From positions 1 through 64,000 of IMG/VR virus record IMGVR_UViG_3300036791_000458: a DNA stretch of 64,000 nucleotides, one strand, 5' to 3'. The number at the start of each line of letters is the position of its first letter. The first letter of the stretch is position 1. The notes under the pieces were generated by a model. The model had not been told where the DNA came from. It searched no databases and worked only from the letters and a program-made list of their open reading frames with translations. This DNA comes from a virus. The position numbers were made by a program, and so were the translations under genes. This document shows positions 53,554 to 61,086 of this stretch, piece after piece.

Positions 53554-53750
53554 GACTAGTGCTTAGTGCAAAAAACAAAGTGCTTACTTACTTTTTGGAC
53601 TAAGCACTAGTCTTTTTTCATTATTCAACTACCCTGAATATGACTTTTCCCGTCCCCCGATAAACACATAAAATTTCCGAAAACTGACTAAGCACACTCG
53701 AAAATGGCATAAGCACATTTAAAAATAGGAAAGCTAAGTGATTTAAGTGA
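53554..53750. repeat. Iteron-like cluster of TAAGCAC/GTGCTTA repeats with a 14-bp inverted repeat
   Basis: Five exact copies of TAAGCAC in either orientation (53559-53565, 53580-53586, 53601-53607, 53689-53695, 53710-53716), one near copy TAAACAC at 53661 and two TAAGTGA at 53735 and 53744. The first and third lie in a perfect 14-bp inverted repeat (GACTAGTGCTTAGT at 53554-53567 and ACTAAGCACTAGTC at 53599-53612), followed on the plus strand by six T. Between the small terminase region and the structural genes: candidate packaging site, replication origin or operator. Confidence 0.65.
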
Positions 53751-54093
53751 TTTTCGACTGAGATTCATGATCGAATCCATTCGGTTTGGTGATACGAATT
53801 TCACCACTAGTTAAACGCTCATCGTTTTCTGTCACCTGCCTACTCAAACTCTTCAGAAAATCACTCGAACTCGTTTTTCCCCCCGACGAAGATTGATCGG
53901 AAGTAGAATTCGAATTGTGCTTTGGGGTTTTCAGTAGTTCGAGTGATAGCTTAAACGCGATTCGAATCGCGTCTAATATGCTATTTCCATATGTCCGGAA
54001 ACAATGGTACTGCATCCAAAAGTGTCTGGGCAGGGAAAGGATACGCTTCCATAGTGGTCGCCTTTTCAGGATTACTTCTTTACCAGTATCCAT
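53743..54093 (-). CDS. Hypothetical protein between repeat cluster and terS
   Basis: 116 aa; ribosome site AGAGGATG ahead of ATG. Basic N-terminus (KEVILKRRPLWKRILSLP), an amphipathic or membrane-associated helix (SILDAIRIAFKLSLELLK) and a Ser/Asp-rich C-terminus. Its stop lies within the TAAGTGA repeats. Not recognised. Confidence 0.55.
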   Translation of the reverse strand: MDTGKEVILKRRPLWKRILSLPRHFWMQYHCFRTYGNSILDAIRIAFKLSLELLKTPKHNSNSTSDQSSSGGKTSSSDFLKSLSRQVTENDERLTSGEIRITKPNGFDHESQSKIT

Positions 54094-54183
54094 TTAAGCA
54101 TCCTCTGAGACAGTTTCCCACGTATCCCAGTGTCAAAAACGTCTACGAACTCGTTAGAAGGGCAAGCAATTAGGTTTAAACTA

Positions 54184-55071
54184 CTATCCTATGGTTCCCT
54201 CTATAGTGTTCGGGTGATTCCCATTCCTACCTGTCCCGCCATTCCTCGTGGGATAGGTCTCATGTGGCACATTTCCATCAGTCAACTGGTGCACATTCAT
54301 CTGTCCGACATCACCATTGATAATCGCGTCTAGTACGTTGATAGTTACATTAGTTGGCTCCTGCTCTTCCTTAGGCATGAGTCTCTGCCACTTAGTCAAA
54401 AGAGTAAGCGCTTGAAGTTTGTCATGTAGTTTGAACTTAGTCCGCCTTACTTTGGTAAAAACTTTAACTCCATTGTTTACAATAGGTTCCCTCAACACTT
54501 CTTCCTCGCAGATAAGTTCTCCAATCGCAGCTGCTTGATTACGTGTGATATTTTGTAAATCAAATGACCATGATCCATCGGGATTGATCTGAATGTAATC
54601 GTACACATTGGAATAAGCGAGATTAGCGAGCTCTGATAGAGTCTTCTCAGCAGAAATTTCGAGGTGCCTAGACGCAACTTTAAGTACTCGATCTATCTCT
54701 TCTTTCACTCTGGGATTTTTCAGTAAGATAACCGAAACCTGCATAGGGTTCGAGTATCCTGCCTTCTGTGCCGCGGCTGTACCATTTAACTTGGGGTCTT
54801 CAACAAAGAACCGTACAAAAAGTGCTTGCCTAACGGTCAACTTACTTCCGGTAGCTCCACGTTTACCAAGCTTGATGAACTGATTGGAAATTTCCTGCTT
54901 TTTCTTGGTAGCTTTCGCAGTGGAATTCTGACGGGACTTCTTGGACTTCTCTCTTTTTTGGGGGGAGATAGGTTTTCCAGTCGAAAAGACTAAAGGTACA
55001 CGCGGGGGGACAGTCCTAACTTCTTGAGGCGTATTATCCATATAAACATTGGGGTGCCCATAACTAAACAT
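54184..55071 (-). CDS. terS: Terminase small subunit
   Basis: 295 aa. KLTVRQALFVRFFVEDPKLN followed by GTAAAQKAGYSNPMQVSVIL is the Terminase_2 helix-turn-helix pattern (L-T-x-R-Q-x-x-F-V, N-G-T-A-A-x-x-A-G-Y); a long C-terminal helix-rich part with VRRTKFKLHDKLQALTLLTK fits oligomerisation. A basic 60-residue N-terminal tail (KREKSKKSRQNSTAKATKKK) is longer than usual and may bind DNA. The start is uncertain (ATG 55071 or ATG 55041, no clear ribosome site). Recognises the packaging site; the repeats at 53.55-53.75 kb are a natural candidate. Confidence 0.82.
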   Translation of the reverse strand: MFSYGHPNVYMDNTPQEVRTVPPRVPLVFSTGKPISPQKREKSKKSRQNSTAKATKKKQEISNQFIKLGKRGATGSKLTVRQALFVRFFVEDPKLNGTAAAQKAGYSNPMQVSVILLKNPRVKEEIDRVLKVASRHLEISAEKTLSELANLAYSNVYDYIQINPDGSWSFDLQNITRNQAAAIGELICEEEVLREPIVNNGVKVFTKVRRTKFKLHDKLQALTLLTKWQRLMPKEEQEPTNVTINVLDAIINGDVGQMNVHQLTDGNVPHETYPTRNGGTGRNGNHPNTIEGTIG

Positions 55072-55134
55072 GTCCGAAAATGTCTATTTGAGCAAGACAC
55101 ACTTAGGTACAAGACACAAATCCGGATGAAGATT

Positions 55135-55162
55135 ATGGTACTCGTATTGAGGGGGTTGTCAA
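55135..55162 (-). promoter_or_regulatory. Candidate sigma70-type promoter for the terminase/structural operon
   Basis: TTGACA (55157-55162) and TACCAT (55135-55140) with a 16-bp spacer on the minus strand; CATAAT three bases further gives a 19-bp spacer. The start codon of terS is about 60 bases downstream. A 6-bp hairpin (AGGTAA/TTACCT, 55180-55196) just upstream could end transcription from the array region. Confidence 0.5.
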
Positions 55163-55230
55163 GGGCGAGGGAAGTTATTAGGTAAATAAATTACCTTAGA
55201 CAGCATGAATGGATTCTAACTTTTTAAAAT

Positions 55231-56490
55231 ATAGCTCAGACTCAGACTGTGACTATGACTTAAACTTTGACTGTAGCCGTCTTTGACTCCGACTTAGACC
55301 TTGTCCATGACTTCGACTGTAGCTTACGAACGTCTTTGGAACTCTATGACTTTGACCACGACCTTGCCTTCGACTGTGGCTACTGAGACTTTGGCATTGA
55401 AAAGGACTCGGCCTTTGACTGCGACTACGATTACGACTTCTTCAACTTCGACTTAGGCATCAACCGTGACTTTAACCTTGACTCCGGCTTCTAAGACTAT
55501 GCCTAAACAGGGACTCAAGCTATGACTGAGACTCCGTCTTCTTTGACTTCAACTACGACACCGACTTCGACACCAGCTATGGCCAAGTCCTTGACTTTAA
55601 CCTTGACTCCGGCCTCTGTGACTTAAACACTGCCTGGGACTACGACTTCAACTGTAGCTTCTACGACTTCGACATAGATATCGCCTTCGACTCTGCCTAG
55701 AACGTTGACTATGGCCTCTTTGACTAGAACATTGACCTCGTCTGTAACTCTGACTTCGGCACTCTTCGTCTACGGCAATGACCGGGTCTATAGCTGCGAC
55801 TCCAACTTCGGCTTCTTCGTCTTCAACCTAGACTGGGACTACGACTTCAACTGCGACTTCTTAGACTCAAACTTAAACATCGGCTATAACTCAAACTTTG
55901 ACACGGACTCAAGCGATTATGACTATGGCCGTGACTTGGACTCAGACTCCTGAGACTGCGACTTCGTCTACGGCAATGACTATAACTGTGCCTTGGACTT
56001 CGACTTCAGCTTCTGTGACTACGACACCGACTTTGTCCATAACTTTGACCGTGATTTATAACTAGACTACAACTCCGACTTTGACATTGCCCATGACCTT
56101 GACTACGACAGAAGACTACAGCTTCTGAGACTCGGACTGGGACTTCGTCTAAAACTCAAACTCTGACAGCGGCTGTGACCATGACTTTAACTGAGACTGT
56201 AGCTTCTCGGACTTAGACACAAACTTAGACCTCGCCCATGACAATAACCATGACTTCAACTGCGACTGTGACTCCAGCTTCTGCGACTAGGACATAAACC
56301 ACGACTTCATCTTAGACCGGGACTGCGGCTAGCTTCGACACGAGCTTTGACTTAGCCCACGACTATGCTTCAACTTTTTACGCGTAGACTTTGACTTGGC
56401 TTCAACTTAGTCATTGACTATGGCTTCTGTGACTAGGACTGTGACTGAATCATTGACACCGACTACGGCTTCTGAGACTATGACGTAAAC
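55231..56490. repeat. Hexanucleotide array, plus RRCTNY / minus GTCRNA, main block
   Basis: About 1.26 kb built of diverged 6-bp units, mostly GACTNY, AACTNY, GGCTTC and AGCTTC, with single-codon inserts after many GGCTTC units. A longer-range element GRCTTCT-N-N-GAC recurs about every 50-120 bp. On the minus strand the units read as RNA then GYY (V-x-V-x-A), but GTC-TAA and indels stop every frame, so no ORF above 60 codons exists on the minus strand. No gene seen; origin, structural RNA or sponge-type repeat are open options. Confidence 0.85.
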
Positions 56491-56491
56491 T

Positions 56492-56644
56492 TCACTTCGA
56501 TTCTACTTGCCTATTGTCTGCAAGAAGTAATAACGCTTCAAGTTCAAACTGCAATTTTAGTGTATCCGTGCCATCAACATCCTCACCATTCTTCTTACGA
56601 AGCAATTCCAAAAGATGTCGGGTTGCAGTAAAATCCATGATCAT
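56492..56644 (-). CDS. Small helical protein embedded in the hexanucleotide array
   Basis: 50 aa (MIMDFTATRHLLELLRKKNG, then a helix TLKLQFELEALLLLADN), with TGGAG 8 nt upstream of ATG 56644. Clean, non-repetitive sequence in the middle of the hexanucleotide arrays, so selection is maintaining it. Amphipathic helices suggest a small dimeric protein. Not recognised. Confidence 0.6.
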   Translation of the reverse strand: MIMDFTATRHLLELLRKKNGEDVDGTDTLKLQFELEALLLLADNRQVESK

Positions 56645-56654
56645 TTAGCTACTC

Positions 56655-56840
56655 CAATACTTTGACAGTGACTTAATCATAAGCACCGACATGGACTACG
56701 ACTGTGGCTTCTATGACTCAGTCATGGACTCGAACTAGGACTGTGGCAGCAACTTCAACCTTGACTATGACTCCGGCTTCTTCGACTTTGATCAAGGCTA
56801 TAACTTCAACCTAGACTGCGGCATCGGCTTCTTTGACTTC
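56655..56840. repeat. Hexanucleotide array, second block
   Basis: Same RRCTNY units fill the gap between the 50-aa gene and the 84-aa gene and run into the last codons of the latter, where the E-V-K-E-A-D-A-A-V C-terminus is spelled by array-like units. Confidence 0.75.
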
Positions 56841-57065
56841 GGGTTCATCAGGTTCATCGGTGAGAGTGACCTTGAAATATTCGCCACCTATCGAAAACAC
56901 ACGAGCGATATGTGATTCTTCTTCTGAAAGTGGTCTCCCAACTTCAATGCTAATGACAGGAGAAAAACCCTCGCTATAATCCGTTGCTTCCTTCACAAAA
57001 ACATCAAAATCGTTTTCCTCAAGATCATTACCTTCGAGCGGTATTTCAATCAAAAGTTTTTTCAA
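56811..57065 (-). CDS. Small acidic protein bordered by the hexanucleotide array
   Basis: 84 aa from TTG 57065, which has GGAGG five bases upstream; the ATG at 57077 overlaps that ribosome site. KKLLIEIPLEGNDLEENDFD, PVISIEVGRPLSEEESHIAR and FSIGGEYFKVTLTDEPDEPE give a compact acidic alpha/beta protein. C-terminus merges into the array. Not recognised. Confidence 0.65.
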   Translation of the reverse strand: MKKLLIEIPLEGNDLEENDFDVFVKEATDYSEGFSPVISIEVGRPLSEEESHIARVFSIGGEYFKVTLTDEPDEPEVKEADAAV

Positions 57066-57084
57066 GTTTGCCTCCATTTTCTTT

Positions 57085-57214
57085 ATCTTTGACTAAAACT
57101 GCGACTGAAACTGTGACTTAGACTCCGGCTTCTTCGACTGAAACTCGAACTCTGACACGAACCGTGACTTTGACTCAGGCTTCTTCGACTTTGGCTATGA
57201 CTTAGCTAAGGCGG
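57085..57214. repeat. Hexanucleotide array, third block
   Basis: Same units (for example GACTCCGGCTTCTTCGAC) fill the whole gap between the 84-aa gene and the ARPP-1-like gene. Confidence 0.75.
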
Positions 57215-58291
57215 TTACTGAATTTCTAAAATGGTCAAGTGCACCATCTGTCCGCTCATCTCCACCACTTCACCAACGTATTGCTTCGAGGTTAGTCCGA
57301 AGATTGCGACATGTGGCTCACCATTTGATGGTTTGTGCTCATAGATGAGATTGGTTTTAAAATCCATCGTCAGAACTTTTTTGACGGCCTCAACCGCGTG
57401 CTCGGGTTTGTACTCGAACACATTGGTTTTGTCTTCCCCTCTCAATAGTTCTGTGCCCATACGTTTGACCGCGTCTTTGTGGAGTGCTTCCCATGACAAC
57501 GGCACATCGAACAATTCGATAGTCTTGCACCCGGTGTAGGTAATCAGTGACAACCCACACTGGTTTTCATGCAGGCGTGCCTTGGAAAGAATGTCATCGA
57601 AGTTCTGCGAGAAAGCATCGAAGTTATCCTTGAGATTATCCTGTCTAAAAGAAGAAAGAGGCGGCTGTTCCTCGGGAATTGATACTGACGAACCGAATAT
57701 TCCGCTAGAACGAGATGTGAATGTACGACGAACACCCGGAACACGTCCGGAGATATCCGCGCTCACTCTTTCACCACCCATCATGGCGTTCATGGTTGTA
57801 GTGGTTTTGGTTACGTTCTCCCAAACCGTATGTTGATCTGCTGGAGTGAACCCCGCTGTGTAGCTCGCGTTCTCAACCGCAATTGGAACGGTGCCACCGT
57901 ACTTGAAATTGCTTCCAGTACGAATACCATGACTCGCGTGAACACACCGAGCATCAAGCGCAACCTCAGAGTTAGGAAACAACACCGCGCTTCTGGTAAT
58001 GATTCTGGACTGGGTTCCCTTGCCTTCGAAGATGGTTCCGGAGCGAAGGAAGACGTTTTCTTTCCCAGTGTTTTTGATATTGATTTTGTTGATCATGCCA
58101 CTGTCCGTAACAATGACGTTTTCTGTCTCTGGCATGGTGACATACTGACGGACAAAAGTGGTTTCCCGAAGGATTGGAAGGATACAAGCTAAGGATTTCT
58201 CGGATGGACGATCTGGTTTTCCGAATGAGAAACCCAACTTCTCTTCTGCTACTGCAAGAAGAACTGCCTCTTTGCTAAGAGTTTTAGCCAT
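57215..58291 (-). CDS. ARPP-1-like protein
   Basis: 358 aa from ATG 58291 with AAGGAG 6 nt upstream. The core (INKINIKNTGKENVFLRSGT, IFEGKGTQSRIITRSAVLFP, NSEVALDARCVHASHGIR) follows the ARPP-1 domain pattern: paired strands, a G-x-x-Q-x-R-I segment, a hydrophobic strand with P-N-S-E-V and a conserved Cys. ARPP-1 was named for its association with ADP-ribosylglycohydrolase and phosphatase genes (family knowledge, from memory), so a link to ADP-ribose or NAD metabolism is plausible. A middle Ser/Arg-rich region separates it from a C-terminal alpha/beta part. Confidence 0.6.
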   Translation of the reverse strand: MAKTLSKEAVLLAVAEEKLGFSFGKPDRPSEKSLACILPILRETTFVRQYVTMPETENVIVTDSGMINKINIKNTGKENVFLRSGTIFEGKGTQSRIITRSAVLFPNSEVALDARCVHASHGIRTGSNFKYGGTVPIAVENASYTAGFTPADQHTVWENVTKTTTTMNAMMGGERVSADISGRVPGVRRTFTSRSSGIFGSSVSIPEEQPPLSSFRQDNLKDNFDAFSQNFDDILSKARLHENQCGLSLITYTGCKTIELFDVPLSWEALHKDAVKRMGTELLRGEDKTNVFEYKPEHAVEAVKKVLTMDFKTNLIYEHKPSNGEPHVAIFGLTSKQYVGEVVEMSGQMVHLTILEIQ

Positions 58292-58347
58292 GTGGTACTC
58301 CTTTTGTTCACGGATTCTTCCGTGTATACACATGTGTACTACCTAAC

Positions 58348-58632
58348 TCAGAAAAATGTCAAATCTTCACGGACTCGCAGAACTAGCTTTTCAGCCATTC
58401 CTATAGCTGCGTCCGGTGACTCATACTGTGGTTTTGAGGTGACCAAATCACGTATGCGTATAGAACCGGATGGTGTCCTGTCCAGCATCCCGATATAGAG
58501 ACCAAACTTCCCAGTCTCTTTATCAGGCCCGAAGTAAGAACAAAAAACTTCGTCTTCATCGGCTGCACGAATCACAATAAAGGTAAGCTGCGAGATACTT
58601 CCCAGCATTCTATCGACTTCATCGATTGGCAT
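58348..58632 (-). CDS. Small hypothetical protein
   Basis: 94 aa from ATG 58632 (AGAGAAAGAGAA upstream), overlapping the previous gene by 14 bp. Strand-rich: SQLTFIVIRAADEDEVFCSY, KFGLYIGMLDR, then a helix SPDAAIGMAEKLVLRV. Not recognised. Confidence 0.6.
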   Translation of the reverse strand: MPIDEVDRMLGSISQLTFIVIRAADEDEVFCSYFGPDKETGKFGLYIGMLDRTPSGSIRIRDLVTSKPQYESPDAAIGMAEKLVLRVREDLTFF

Positions 58633-58816
58633 GTATTCTCTTTCTCTCGCGTGCTTTAAAGTCGTACAGTCCACCCCAGTGACCTAGTGAGCGAAGTTCA
58701 TTACGAAGCCTTCTACTCATGGTACTTCTACAACCGTACTTATTGTTTGCCCAAGCGAGTACATCAAGAAGACTACTGACTTTCACTTTACGACTAACTT
58801 TACGATCAATTAGCAT
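58619..58816 (-). CDS. Small basic protein, DNA-binding candidate
   Basis: 65 aa, AGGAG 7 nt before the ATG. Arg/Lys-rich (KVSRKVKVSSLLDVLAWANN, STMSRRLRNELRSLG). The helix-loop-helix with basic residues could bind nucleic acid. Not recognised. Confidence 0.6.
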   Translation of the reverse strand: MLIDRKVSRKVKVSSLLDVLAWANNKYGCRSTMSRRLRNELRSLGHWGGLYDFKARERKRIHANR

Positions 58817-59172
58817 ACTACTCTCCTGTCAATCAGTCAAAACATCGTCATAGTCGGAGCGTTCTCTAAGCTCCATTTCCTCTGCTGGTACTGACGGTAA
58901 ACGTCAGATGGCGAAGGTCGTCAAGCGCGGGAAGGTGTACGGGTTCCGGGACGGTATTGTCCACCCACACGAACTAGCTTAGTATAGCTCATAATTTTCC
59001 CCCTTTGGAATTACGTTCTGAATAAATATACTTCGACTTAGGCGGCGTCGTAGTCTGAGCCTGTGACCGTGACTTAAAAAAATGGACTACTCCCCAACGA
59101 CAGAGAGTAGTCCCGAGTTTATCCGTACCCGGAAGGATTTCGGATAAGCAGCCTCAACCATGAGCAAACCTG
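58817..59172. other. 356-bp gap with hairpins and no clear gene
   Basis: Contains a 6-bp hairpin CTGACG/CGTCAG (58891-58907) immediately followed on the plus strand by a 24-codon ORF (58908-58982) with no ribosome site, a short patch of array-like hexamers at about 59030-59075, the terminator at 59076-59113 and a second 7-bp hairpin TTATCCG/CGGATAA (59119-59147). Confidence 0.6.
59076..59113 (-). terminator. Intrinsic terminator after the 237-aa gene
   Basis: Perfect 9-bp stem GGACTACTC/GAGTAGTCC with a 12-nt loop, followed on the minus strand by A then seven U. Classic rho-independent terminator. Confidence 0.88.
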
Positions 59173-59886
59173 TTATTCTGCTTCTGCTTTTTCTTCGCCT
59201 TCAACTTCTTCGTCGTCTTCTGGAACGGTGACCTTTGCTTTCTTGGGCGCGGGAGTCAGATAGTCCCAACCCGCGACTTGGAACCGTCCATACCCTTGAG
59301 GACGAGCAGAACCGATACCAATCTGTTTCCCGCCCCATTCGATCAGCTTCTTCAAATCGTCGGGCAGGATGATTTCCTCATCAACAGAGAACACGCCCCG
59401 GGCAATGAAGTCATCGATGTAGAAACTGGAGCACCAGTTCCGCTGGTTGGACGTTTCCATTTTGACGAAACGTTCAAAGAGCTTCGCGTCAGCGACAGTC
59501 TTCTCGGTGACCATCATTTTGTCCGCTATCTTGACACCGATGAACGTCAAACCCTTGTCAGACACACGCGGAATCGCTTTCGGCGCTTGCATCGACGCAT
59601 TGTTGATGAAACTCTGAATGATTCGTTCCGGGATTGCGATCAGACCTTCACGCGTGCCGTCCACGGTGTAGAAGGGACGTTCTGCTTTTTTCTGCATGTC
59701 TTCGTAGTTCTCTTTGGTGAGACCACGTTTTTCGAGCGCAGCGAGCAGAGCCTGCTCTTTTTTGCTCGCGCCCAGTTTGGGGTGAACGTCTTTGCTGATG
59801 TCGATGATTGTATTACGCTCGGGCCAGTAAGGCAATCCGATGTAACCGGAACCATTGAAGTTAAACGCGACTTGAACTTTAACCAT
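59173..59886 (-). CDS. Unknown early protein with RAMP-like glycine-rich loop
   Basis: 237 aa. VKVQVAFNFNGSGYIGLPYW at the start and KQIGIGSARPQGYGRFQVAG near 195-214. The G-x-G-x-x-R-x-x-G-Y-G-R-F loop resembles the glycine-rich loop of RAMP/Cas7-like RRM folds, but no other Cas hallmark or CRISPR array is present. A highly acidic C-terminal tail (EDDEEVEGEEKAEAE) resembles DNA mimics or ssDNA-binding proteins. It has its own terminator downstream, so is probably expressed strongly. Function unknown. Confidence 0.6.
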   Translation of the reverse strand: MVKVQVAFNFNGSGYIGLPYWPERNTIIDISKDVHPKLGASKKEQALLAALEKRGLTKENYEDMQKKAERPFYTVDGTREGLIAIPERIIQSFINNASMQAPKAIPRVSDKGLTFIGVKIADKMMVTEKTVADAKLFERFVKMETSNQRNWCSSFYIDDFIARGVFSVDEEIILPDDLKKLIEWGGKQIGIGSARPQGYGRFQVAGWDYLTPAPKKAKVTVPEDDEEVEGEEKAEAE

Positions 59887-59954
59887 AAGGTACTCCTTCT
59901 GTTGATTGTTTTACTAAACAACTTGACTTTGGCACAGACTGAACTAAAGCTGCA

Positions 59955-60419
59955 CTACGGGAGTCGGTCTAGTAGCTCAGGACGATTTCTCTTAAGCCAC
60001 CTTTTCAATGCTTTAAGTTTGTACAAAGTCCGTCTACCAGACCGTTCAACGGGGAATGATGAGTTCAACAGTCTCCATCCGGAAACTGTTGCTGGAGGCA
60101 CATCCAACATTCTCAATAACATGTCCAACGTAACCAAGTCAACACTCCGCCGAGAAAACACGTTTTCAATTTTCTGATCGGCAACCTCATTGTGAGTTAT
60201 CCAACCCGTCTTAGTTCCATACGGGCGCCGGAATTCAATCCAAATGCGGTAGCTATTTAAAACTTCGACCATCCCATAAATCGGATGCTTGATCTGGCCG
60301 AGTTCATCACAGCGAATCCAATCCTTCTTTCCATCCGGGCGTAAAAATTGAATCCAGAGATAACCTCGCTTCAAAACTTTTACCATTCCAAAATCGGGGT
60401 GCTTAATCTGATCACTCAT
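59955..60419 (-). CDS. Tandem-repeat protein with C-terminal helix-turn-helix
   Basis: 154 aa. Two copies of a 38-residue unit (IKHPDFGMVKVLKRGYLWIQ... and IKHPIYGMVEVLNSYRIWIE...) form an SH3-like or KOW-like beta module, followed by a MerR/excisionase-like helix-turn-helix (LDMLLRMLDVPPATVSGWRL, SGRRTLYKLKALKRWLKRN). Likely transcription regulator or DNA-binding protein of the early region. GAGAGGAAAC ribosome site. Confidence 0.65.
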   Translation of the reverse strand: MSDQIKHPDFGMVKVLKRGYLWIQFLRPDGKKDWIRCDELGQIKHPIYGMVEVLNSYRIWIEFRRPYGTKTGWITHNEVADQKIENVFSRRSVDLVTLDMLLRMLDVPPATVSGWRLLNSSFPVERSGRRTLYKLKALKRWLKRNRPELLDRLP

Positions 60420-60522
60420 AGTTTCCTCTCATCACTTTTCTGACTTCCTTACCACGCCCACAACCTGATGCTATCACATCAACAAGGGAGAAAATGCAAG
60501 CTGAACATAAAGCTGTAGGCGC

Positions 60523-60553
60523 GGAAAGTAAACCAGAACTATGACTTCTCTCC
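60523..60553. repeat. 31-bp direct repeat, copy 1
   Basis: Matches 61087-61117 with one mismatch (GGAAAGTAAACCAGAACTAT with ACTTCTC). This copy lies in the gap between the HTH gene and the 130-aa gene; copy 2 covers the 3' end of the 115-aa gene. May be a duplicated 3' end with a processing or protein-binding site. Confidence 0.7.
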
Positions 60554-60614
60554 ATAACATTTAGGATTTTTATTACCCCTGCCCTGCCCTGCCACGTTTA
60601 GACTAGTCTTTTGA

Positions 60615-61007
60615 CTAATGTACCTTATCCTTATCCTTAGCTTCTATGGGTACGTACTCCGGCCCACCTAAATCTGGATATCCCGGAATTTCTATCATTG
60701 TTTTCATGCCTAAATTCATCCTAGCTAATTCATCTTCACTCGGAAACTTTTGACCTGAATCAATGTAGGAATCAGCTAAGGCTGAGAATATAGTTATGTT
60801 GTTGTTCCGGATGGTTACTGCGGAGATATACCAAGTATGAGCAGCAGAACTAAGACTCTGCCATACTTGTTCATCCACATCGTTGATTGCTTCAATTAGT
60901 TTATTAATGACTTCCGCTTTGTCATCACCAAAAACAGGTTCCACAAACTCTGGTAAAGTTTTTGCTGCGTCGATTACCTCTTGGTATACGGTAAGTTCTT
61001 TTGGCAT
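60615..61007 (-). CDS. Small hypothetical protein under operator-like control
   Basis: 130 aa from ATG 61007 (AGAGGA 8 nt upstream). Mostly helical (TVYQEVIDAAKTLPEFVEPV, KAEVINKLIEAINDVDEQVW, QSLSSAAHTWYISAVTIR) with an acidic C-terminus. A promoter overlapped by a perfect inverted repeat lies directly upstream. Not recognised. Confidence 0.65.
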   Translation of the reverse strand: MPKELTVYQEVIDAAKTLPEFVEPVFGDDKAEVINKLIEAINDVDEQVWQSLSSAAHTWYISAVTIRNNNITIFSALADSYIDSGQKFPSEDELARMNLGMKTMIEIPGYPDLGGPEYVPIEAKDKDKVH

Positions 61008-61024
61008 TAGTTTTCCTCTAATCC

Positions 61025-61053
61025 CGTATACCACACCCGAATTATTTTGTAAA
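61025..61053 (-). promoter_or_regulatory. Candidate promoter overlapped by inverted repeats
   Basis: TTTACA (61048-61053) and TATACG (61025-61030) with a 17-bp spacer on the minus strand. The -35 lies inside the inverted repeat at 61045-61067, so a repressor bound there would block the promoter. Confidence 0.5.
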
Positions 61054-61077
61054 GAAAATTTACAAAACTTTACAAAA
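61045..61077. promoter_or_regulatory. Operator-like repeat TTTTGTAAA-N5-TTTACAAAA plus a third half-site
   Basis: Perfect 9-bp inverted repeat (61045-61053 and 61059-61067) with a third copy TTTACAAAA at 61069-61077. Spacing and AT-rich palindrome fit a dimer-binding site; a binding protein is not identified, though the HTH protein at 59955-60419 is a candidate. Confidence 0.55.
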
Positions 61078-61086
61078 GACGTTTAA

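Noticed and set aside
55231-56490. Array read as a coding repeat (V-x-V-x-A) on the minus strand
   Set aside because: TAA and TGA units and non-triplet indels stop every frame; no start with ribosome site.
55231-57214. GANTC methylation-site array
   Set aside because: Only the minority of units with C at position five give GACTC; the pattern is not built on that site.
58908-58982. 24-codon plus-strand ORF (MAKVVKRGKVYGFRDGIVHP...) just after a small hairpin
   Set aside because: No ribosome site or promoter on the plus strand and opposite to all neighbours; kept only as a note in the gap entry.
59173-59886. CRISPR-associated protein
   Set aside because: Only the glycine loop resembles RAMP proteins; no CRISPR array or other Cas gene is visible.
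60576-60593. G-quadruplex candidate (GGCAGGGCAGGGCAGGGG on the minus strand)
   Set aside because: Only three runs of three or more G plus one GG; too short to claim, though it may add to termination after the 130-aa gene.
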